In this document: one piece after another, positions 15,610 through 19,801 of the stretch
How the letters are laid out: every line of letters begins with the position of its first letter
Position numbering within the stretch: the stretch's first letter is position 1
From: Lachnospiraceae bacterium
GTDB taxonomy: Bacteria > Bacillota_A > Clostridia > Lachnospirales > Lachnospiraceae
DNA length: 19,801 nucleotides
Reading direction: 5' to 3'
NCBI GenBank assembly: GCA_009774465.1
Contig: VSNT01000076.1
Coordinates: 1 to 19,801, forward strand
Made by a program: the position numbers and the translations under genes
The notes under the pieces: generated by a model
Databases searched by the model: none
Seen by the model: the letters and a program-made list of their open reading frames with translations, nothing else
Told to the model about the DNA's origin: nothing

Positions 15610-15638
15610 AGTATATGTTTTTTTGACTGGTTTGTCAA
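15610..15638 (-). promoter_or_regulatory. consensus promoter of the SRP RNA
   Basis: On the minus strand TTGACA (15638-15633), a 17-base spacer and TATACT (15615-15610) place the start near 15603, just before the closing helix of the RNA. This is near-consensus, as expected for an abundant stable RNA. A 6-bp inverted repeat, CTGGTT and AACCAG (15627-15642), overlaps the -35 box. Confidence 0.9.
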
Positions 15639-15663
15639 CCAGAATGCAAAACAGGAGAAAAAG

Positions 15664-16437
15664 ATGCTGATTGCAGGTTTAAATAAGACAACGCTTTTAG
15701 ATTATCCAGGGTGTGTTGCTGCCACTGTTTTTACAGGAGGGTGTAATTTCAGATGTCCCTTTTGCCATAATGGTACTCTGGTGTTTGAACCCTTATCACA
15801 GCAGCTATATACAGAAAAAGAAATTCTGGACTTTTTAGAAAAAAGAAAAAATGTGCTTAAAGGTGTGTGTATTACAGGCGGGGAGCCAACGATTCAGGCA
15901 GACTTACCGGATTTTTTGTTGAAATTAAAAAATATGGGATATCAGGTAAAATTGGATACCAACGGGTACCATCCGGATGTATTGGAGAAACTGTTGGATA
16001 AAAAGCTGCTGGACTATGTGGCGATGGATATTAAAAATTGTCGGGAAAAGTATGCTGTGACAGCAGGGATGTGCAATGACGAAGTTTTTGATCTGGAGCG
16101 AATCAATGATTCTGTCAGAATGTTAAAGGAATCCTCTGTTTTATATGAATTCCGCACAACGGCGGTAAAAGAATTTCATAGGAAAGAAGATTTGGTGAAG
16201 ATTGCAGAATGGATAAAAGGCTGCCCTTTTTATTATTTACAGCAGTACCAGGATAATGAAAATATGATTTGCCAAATGGCACGTCGTAAAGCGGGAACGG
16301 ATTTTTTCGAGGAAACAGCAGATTTATCCGATTTGGAATATTTTCATGGATACAGTAAGGAAGAAATGGAGCAAATGGCGGATGTACTCAGGCAGGTGCC
16401 AGGGATGATAGGTGAAGTCATTTTACGGGGAATATAA
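15664..16437 (+). CDS. radical-SAM activating protein, NrdG2-like (anaerobic RNR activase type)
   Basis: The 257-residue protein is a radical-SAM enzyme of the family annotated as anaerobic ribonucleoside-triphosphate reductase activating protein (NrdG2, TIGR02495 type). The iron-sulphur cluster motif is C27-x3-C31-x2-C34 in GGCNFRCPFCHNG, and the SAM-binding GGEP follows in VCITGGEPTIQ. LDTNG and YVAMDIKN are also typical. The partner glycyl-radical enzyme is not in this window, so which enzyme it activates is open. I place the start at ATG 15664 because AGGAG lies 6 bases before it. An in-frame ATG at 15598 lies inside the SRP RNA gene and lacks a ribosome binding site. tadA follows after two bases, so the two form an operon. 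Confidence 0.88.
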   Translation: MLIAGLNKTTLLDYPGCVAATVFTGGCNFRCPFCHNGTLVFEPLSQQLYTEKEILDFLEKRKNVLKGVCITGGEPTIQADLPDFLLKLKNMGYQVKLDTNGYHPDVLEKLLDKKLLDYVAMDIKNCREKYAVTAGMCNDEVFDLERINDSVRMLKESSVLYEFRTTAVKEFHRKEDLVKIAEWIKGCPFYYLQQYQDNENMICQMARRKAGTDFFEETADLSDLEYFHGYSKEEMEQMADVLRQVPGMIGEVILRGI

Positions 16438-16439
16438 AC

Positions 16440-16934
16440 ATGACAGAACAGGAAAAGTACATGAAGGAGGCCTTAAAGCAGGCGAAGAAGGCTTATGCGT
16501 TAGGTGAGGTTCCCATAGGCTGCGTGATTGTCTATGAGGGAAAGATTATAGGCAGGGGGTATAACCGAAGAAATACGGACAAGAATACCCTTGCACATGC
16601 TGAAATTACTGCAATTAACAGGGCAAGTAAAAAGATAGGCGACTGGCGGCTGGAGGGGTGTACTCTTTATGTGACGCTGGAGCCCTGCCAGATGTGCGCG
16701 GGGGCAATTGTGCAGGCAAGAATTGAACAGGTGGTTATGGGGAGTATGAACCCCAAGGCAGGATGCGGCGGTTCCATACTGAATATTTTGGAAATGCCAC
16801 AGTTTAATCATCAGGTAAAGGTGGTAAGAGGTGTGCTGGAAGAAGAATGCTCTCATATGTTGACCGTCTTTTTTAAGGAACTTCGGATACGAAATAAACT
16901 GGAAAAGGAACGAACTAAGGAAAGTCAGGATTAA
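16440..16934 (+). CDS. tadA: tRNA-specific adenosine deaminase
   Basis: The 164-residue cytoplasmic enzyme converts adenosine 34 of tRNA-Arg(ACG) to inosine, allowing wobble decoding. The zinc and proton-shuttle motif H53-A-E55 is present, and the other zinc ligands are C83 and C86 in PCQMC. VPIGCVIV, the family GYNRRNTDKN stretch and GSMNPKAGCGGS support TadA over other deaminases. The ATG is two bases after the upstream stop; GGGGAA nearby and translational coupling would support initiation. In Bacillus tadA is next to the SRP RNA gene and dnaX. Here the SRP RNA is also close, but upstream and in the opposite direction. The C-terminal tail is Lys/Glu-rich. Confidence 0.95.
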   Translation: MTEQEKYMKEALKQAKKAYALGEVPIGCVIVYEGKIIGRGYNRRNTDKNTLAHAEITAINRASKKIGDWRLEGCTLYVTLEPCQMCAGAIVQARIEQVVMGSMNPKAGCGGSILNILEMPQFNHQVKVVRGVLEEECSHMLTVFFKELRIRNKLEKERTKESQD

Positions 16935-16962
16935 AAAGGAAATGATTTTGTTCATATTATAG

Positions 16963-16994
16963 GTGCCCCGCGAAGCGGGGCATTTGCTGCTTTT
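16963..16994 (+). terminator. dispersed GCGAAGCG hairpin, copy 4, acting as tadA terminator
   Basis: A 9-bp stem (arms at 16963-16971 and 16975-16983, GTGCCCCGC against GCGGGGCAT) encloses GAA. TTTTT follows after TTGCTGC. It shares 15 bases with copy 1. Position and T-run suggest it ends the nrdG2-like/tadA transcript. Confidence 0.7.
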
Positions 16995-17037
16995 TGTAAA
17001 TGTATCTGCATTAGTAAAGTGGTAGAAGAAAATTAAC

Positions 17038-17066
17038 TTGACATATATAGTTTACCTATATATACT
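17038..17066 (+). promoter_or_regulatory. consensus promoter of the interrupted padR-type gene
   Basis: Perfect TTGACA (17038-17043), a 17-base spacer and TATACT (17061-17066). AGGAGG and an ATG at 17121 follow. The promoter is undamaged although the gene it served is cut. Confidence 0.9.
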
Positions 17067-17099
17067 ATAAGAGAACTTATATAGATAAACTTTATATAA
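17044..17099. promoter_or_regulatory. pair of operator-like palindromes, probably PadR autoregulation
   Basis: TATATAG-TTTAC-CTATATA (17044-17062) fills the promoter spacer and touches the -10 box. TTATATA-GATAAACTT-TATATAA (17077-17099) lies just after the start site. The two share ATATAG-R-TAAACT in opposite orientation. PadR-family repressors commonly bind AT-rich palindromes in their own promoters, so autoregulation is the natural reading; binding itself is inferred. Confidence 0.6.
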
Positions 17100-17120
17100 A
17101 TTATATACAGGAGGAGAATT

Positions 17121-17210
17121 ATGTCAGTTGATAAAGCTCTGGTATCTGGAAGCATGGCGATGCTATTATTGAAATTGTTGTCAGAAAAAGATATGTATGG
17201 GTATGAAATG
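17121..17210 (+). pseudogene. PadR-family regulator, first 30 codons, cut by the element
   Basis: The 30 codons encode MSVDKALVSGS, then MLLLKLLSEKDMYGYEM, which is the first helix region and start of the winged-helix domain of PadR-type repressors. Normal members continue with IxELxxxS and reach about 105-180 residues. Here family resemblance ends abruptly after the YGYEM codons. The frame runs on into element DNA and stops at 17321, giving a 66-residue chimera without the recognition helix or dimer domain. Promoter, operators and AGGAGG are intact, so the break looks recent. The rest of the gene should lie beyond the far end of the element, outside the window. Excision could restore it. Confidence 0.85.
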
Positions 17211-17294
17211 TTTTATCCCCAATTAGGTGTAAAAACTCTGCTCGATGGCGGGCGGCGGCGTACAAAAAATCTATATGGTGTTGTTAAGAGAACC

Positions 17295-17325
17295 GTCCCG
17301 GCGGGACAGGTCAGGCAGTGACCTG
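17295..17325. other. two adjoining hairpins at the recombinase stop codon
   Basis: GTCCC-GGC-GGGAC (17295-17307) directly adjoins CAGGTCA-GGCAG-TGACCTG (17307-17325), whose arm includes the recombinase stop codon. Neither has a T-run. They may stabilise the mRNA end or be part of the element's terminal recombination region. Confidence 0.55.
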
Positions 17326-18981
17326 TTCCACCTCCGGGATGGGTTTGAGATTAAAATGAATTTCGATAGAAATGTGTCTTGTTTTATTTTCGTCAATGCG
17401 CTCATGCACGACGATTTCTTTGATTAAGCGGTTGAGGGTGGCTGCGTCCAGCTCTGTGATGTTGGCGTATTCCTGAATGGCTTCCACCCATTGTTTTGCG
17501 TCATTGGCAAGCTGGACTTCATCGGACAGCCGCTTCCTGCCCTCGGACACTTTTGTTTTAAGCTCCGTCTGCTCGGTCTGTGTCCTTTCCAGCATGGTGT
17601 TGAAGTTCTGCTCACTGATACGCCCTGCAATCATATCCTCATAAAGCCGCATTACCATTTTGTCCAGAACCTCAATCCGTTCCTCGTCCCTTGTAAGGGA
17701 GCGTTCCATTGCTTCCCGCTGTTCCCGCTGCTCGGCTTCACAGGTATTGGTCAGGCGGTCGGCAACCGCTTCCCCGTCCATCAGGGCAGCTCTGGCACAT
17801 TCCCGTATTTTCCGCAGCACATGGCTGTAAAGGGTGTCATAATCAATCCGGTGCTGGGTGCAGTGGTTCTTTCCAAAGGCATTGTAGGTTTTGCAGGAGT
17901 ATATCCGCTGGGGATGTTTTGCGTTTGTGTAGCGTATCGTCAGCGACTTCCCACACTCGCCGCATTTTAGCAGTCCGGCAAACAGGCTGATTTCATTGGT
18001 CTGCCCCGGACGCTGGCGGGATTTCAGCTTGTTCTGCACAATGTCAAAACTCATGCGGTCAATCAGCGGTTCATGCTGTCCCTCCACCACAATCCAGTCC
18101 TCCGGCTTCTTTTCCCCAATCGTGCCGATTTTGAAGCGGTAGTCTTTTTTCTGGGAAGCAATCGCCCCGGTGTAGACGGGATTCATCAAAAGGTCTTTGA
18201 TAACGGAGAAGTCCCACATATACCGCCCGTTTTCCGGGTCTTTCTTTTCCCATTTGGTGCGGGTATTGCGAAGCCCCCGTTCCCGGTTCCACCATGTGGG
18301 GCAGGGGATTTTTTCTTCCTCCAGCCGTCTGCGGATATAGTTCGGACCATGACCGTTCAGGGCATATCCGAAAATCAGCCGCACAATCGGGGCGGTTTCC
18401 TCGTCAATGAGCAGATGGTTTTTGTCCTCCGGGTCTTTCCGATACCCAAACGGGGCAAGACACCCGGTAAACTGTCCTTTCTGCGCTTTCAGAAGATAAG
18501 AGGAATGGACTTTCTTGGAAATATCCTTGCTGTACATCTCGTTCAGGATATTCTTGAACGGGGCAATATCGTTGTTATCCCGCAGGGTGTCGATACCGTC
18601 ATTCATGGCGATATAGCGGACACCGTTTCTTGGGAAAAAGTCCTCAATCAAATGCCCGGTTTGCAGATAGTTCCGCCCCAGTCGGCTGAGGTCTTTCGTG
18701 ATGACAAGGTTGATTTGCCTGCGCTCAATGGCTCTCAACATTCTCTGTAAATCAGGACGCTCCATATTAAGACCTGTGAAGCCATCGTCCTGATAGACTG
18801 CCACAACCTCCCATCCCTGCTTTTCGCAGTATTTTTCCAGCATATCACGCTGGTTTGCGATACTGGCACTTTCGCCTTGCAGGTCATCGTCCTTTGACAG
18901 TCTGCAATAGACCGCTGCACGATAGCCCCCGGCAAGTGCCGAACCGATTGTTCTGTATTCCATTTCGTTCATCATAGCCAT
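17311..18981 (-). CDS. large serine recombinase, TndX/TnpX-like
   Basis: The 556-residue enzyme should catalyse excision and integration of the element through a phosphoserine link. The resolvase domain is at about 20-165, with nucleophile S29 in YCRLSKDDD, QRDMLEKYC, and the arginine-bearing KDLSRLGRN. A Recombinase domain follows (about 190-300; PFGYRKDP, NPVYTGAI). A zinc ribbon has CGECG and a later SC/HC pair (about 345-395). A long coiled-coil segment rich in Glu and Arg is at about 405-490. The tail (EVVHERI, ISIEIHFNL) matches the DUF4368-type end of this group. Its ATG directly adjoins the TAA of the upstream 65-codon gene without a good ribosome binding site, so translation is probably coupled. 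Length and domain order look complete. Confidence 0.95.
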   Translation of the reverse strand: MAMMNEMEYRTIGSALAGGYRAAVYCRLSKDDDLQGESASIANQRDMLEKYCEKQGWEVVAVYQDDGFTGLNMERPDLQRMLRAIERRQINLVITKDLSRLGRNYLQTGHLIEDFFPRNGVRYIAMNDGIDTLRDNNDIAPFKNILNEMYSKDISKKVHSSYLLKAQKGQFTGCLAPFGYRKDPEDKNHLLIDEETAPIVRLIFGYALNGHGPNYIRRRLEEEKIPCPTWWNRERGLRNTRTKWEKKDPENGRYMWDFSVIKDLLMNPVYTGAIASQKKDYRFKIGTIGEKKPEDWIVVEGQHEPLIDRMSFDIVQNKLKSRQRPGQTNEISLFAGLLKCGECGKSLTIRYTNAKHPQRIYSCKTYNAFGKNHCTQHRIDYDTLYSHVLRKIRECARAALMDGEAVADRLTNTCEAEQREQREAMERSLTRDEERIEVLDKMVMRLYEDMIAGRISEQNFNTMLERTQTEQTELKTKVSEGRKRLSDEVQLANDAKQWVEAIQEYANITELDAATLNRLIKEIVVHERIDENKTRHISIEIHFNLKPIPEVEQVTA

Positions 18982-19179
18982 TTACCCACACAATCCAGAC
19001 GGTATCTGGCTCTTTTGAACCTCATCTTCATTATACTTCAAATCTTTCTTTTTAGCAAGATATTCTTTTGAATTTGTCTTTCCATATTTCTGGGAAATCA
19101 GGCTGACGAACACATCGGTTGCGTCAAGCTCCCCGTCAAACACAGTAGTCACATGAATCTCTGTTTTGTTTTTTGCCAT
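18982..19179 (-). CDS. small element protein coupled to the recombinase gene, function unknown
   Basis: The 65-residue product begins MAKNKTEIHVTTVFDGELDA and continues through VFVSLISQKYG to a Lys-rich middle. It ends in QIPSGLCG. GGAGG lies about 10 bases before its ATG. Its stop codon abuts the recombinase ATG, so the two are translated from one message. I do not recognise a domain with certainty; it has neither a zinc motif nor an obvious helix-turn-helix. Its position suits a recombination-directionality factor or other helper, but that is inference from position alone. Confidence 0.75.
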   Translation of the reverse strand: MAKNKTEIHVTTVFDGELDATDVFVSLISQKYGKTNSKEYLAKKKDLKYNEDEVQKSQIPSGLCG

Positions 19180-19224
19180 AGGCAGTTATCCTCCATACAT
19201 GAAAATAGCCAGACAGAGGGTGTC

Positions 19225-19502
19225 GGCAACGAAGTCCGGCAACGGGCTTCAAAAGACCTTGCAAACAATCTCAATCTGGCGATGGTTACTATTTATATTT
19301 TTCTTTTATTTTTCTGTTGTTTTGGTTGTCATAGGGGAGAAAAGCCCGCAGTTATGGGATTTTCTCCGGCAACCGGCTCGGCAACGGGATAGCAACAGGG
19401 TGTGCAACAGGCTGTCATTTTCAGAATGGAAGCTCCATCTGTTCTGTGACCTCCACAAAACCGTCCACCATTTTTTCAGACGGGTTGCCGGAGTCCGTTG
19501 CC
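19225..19502. repeat. array of GGCAAC-type motifs spaced 11-13 bases
   Basis: Plus-strand GGCAAC occurs at 19225, 19238, 19368 and 19380, followed by GCAAC at 19392 and 19404. Steps within each group are 11-13 bases. The same motif lies on the minus strand at 19484 and 19497 (GTTGCC read forward), again 13 apart, inside the coding end of the VapE-like gene. The pairs at 19225 and 19484 are inverted near-copies of each other. The 240-base stretch between the two minus-strand genes (19180-19420) also holds an A/T-rich tract near 19280-19320 and no gene that I can support. Confidence 0.55.
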
Positions 19503-19801
19503 GGGTTTTCACGCTCCCAGCCCTTTTGTCTGCCATATTCTGAAAACATTCTTGGATTCGGGAAGTACCGCCAGCCGGAAATGCACTGGTTCATAATCTC
19601 GTTGATTTCCCGGATTTCCCATTGCTTCGGTTCGTCAAAGGCATGGTTCAAGGCTTCCTTGTAGAGCTGCTTGGAACAGACCATGCTCCCGGTGTACTTA
19701 TCAAGATACGCCTGTATCATTCCGGCTTTGGTGTCCTCCGGCATAAAATCCCGCTGGTGTTCTTTGAGATACCGCTGCATGGCGGGGCTGAAAGCCAGCT
19801 T
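19421..19801 (-). CDS. virulence-associated E (VapE)-like protein, C-terminal part only
   Basis: The last 126 residues are in the window and the frame stays open to the edge, so the start lies outside. The segment FMPEDTKAGMIQAYLDKYTG, then YKEALNHAFDEPKQWEIREINEIMNQ and GWRYFPNPRMFSEYGRQKGWERE, is what I expect at the end of VapE-family proteins, which carry a P-loop helicase-like or primase-associated domain and are common in islands and phage-related elements. The catalytic part is not visible. The tail contains NPATDSGNP, encoded by two copies of the GGCAAC motif repeated outside the gene. Assignment is from memory of the family's end and is less secure than for the recombinase. Confidence 0.65.
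   Translation of the reverse strand, partial: KLAFSPAMQRYLKEHQRDFMPEDTKAGMIQAYLDKYTGSMVCSKQLYKEALNHAFDEPKQWEIREINEIMNQCISGWRYFPNPRMFSEYGRQKGWERENPATDSGNPSEKMVDGFVEVTEQMELPF

Larger units (their letters stand above)
17204..19801. mobile_element. integrated serine-recombinase element, left end; right end outside window
   Basis: A sharp change to GC-rich sequence and unlike codon use begins where the padR-type gene is interrupted. The recombinase gene faces outward, with its stop about 100 bases from the junction, as is usual for Tn4451/Tn5397 (TnpX/TndX) type elements and relatives. It is followed inward by a 65-residue gene and a VapE-like gene, all on the minus strand. The crossover may be at the GA in TATGAAATG (17205-17206), since TndX-type enzymes use GA, but it cannot be fixed without the other end. 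Whether this is a transposon, mobilisable island, conjugative element or phage-related unit is not decidable here. Confidence 0.8.

Noticed and set aside
15598..15663. Upstream in-frame start for the NrdG2-like protein
   Set aside because: The ATG at 15598 lies in the SRP RNA gene without a ribosome binding site, whereas ATG 15664 has AGGAG and matches the usual family N-terminus.
17491..18750. Plus-strand open frames opposite the serine recombinase
   Set aside because: They are shadows of a complete, motif-confirmed gene in GC-rich DNA, with no ribosome binding sites.
1..19801. CRISPR arrays, tRNA or rRNA genes
   Set aside because: I saw no regularly spaced direct repeats with unique spacers, and no tRNA cloverleaf or rRNA signature on either strand.

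Overview
The window reads as chromosome of a low-GC anaerobic Firmicute, most likely Clostridia and close to Lachnospiraceae. Supporting signs are AT-rich genes with strong AGGAGG-type ribosome binding sites, an ammonium transporter fused to a PII domain, a large Bacillus/Clostridium-type SRP RNA, a T-box in front of metG, an MsmX/UgpC-type orphan sugar ATPase, a PadR-type regulator start and a serine-recombinase element. The species cannot be named from this sequence.

Layout from left to right. A cyclophilin peptidyl-prolyl isomerase on the minus strand (233-754) diverges from an acetyltransferase with an extra N-terminal domain (842-1717). A leader with several hairpins (1718-1947) precedes amt, an ammonium channel with its own C-terminal PII domain (1948-3693). 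A Met-type T-box leader (about 3887-4173), followed by more hairpins, precedes metG (4333-6330). Then come a monoacylglycerol-lipase-like hydrolase, a small secreted helical protein of unknown function, a D-lactate dehydrogenase, a second GNAT acetyltransferase, a YesL-type membrane protein, a membrane GGDEF diguanylate cyclase, an orphan sugar-ABC ATPase, a CdaR/PucR-type regulator and an uncharacterised 307-residue protein. The SRP RNA lies on the minus strand (about 15372-15603) behind a consensus promoter. It diverges from a two-gene operon of a radical-SAM NrdG2-like activase and tadA.

From about 17204 the sequence changes character and becomes clearly more GC-rich. A PadR-family regulator gene with an intact promoter, operator-like palindromes and ribosome binding site is cut after codon 30. 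It is replaced by the end of an integrated element running beyond the right edge. On the minus strand the element carries the C-terminal part of a virulence-associated-E-like protein, a 65-residue protein abutting the recombinase, and a 556-residue large serine recombinase whose stop lies about 100 bp from the junction.

Most of the chromosomal part is housekeeping and metabolism: protein folding, nitrogen uptake, tRNA charging and modification, fermentation, sugar uptake and secretion. The less ordinary items are the Amt-PII fusion lacking the classical uridylylated tyrosine, a family of related intergenic hairpins present four times, the stacked hairpins before amt and metG, a possible antisense promoter over the SRP RNA, and the element that has split padR. 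I did not find a clearly new defence or biosynthetic system.
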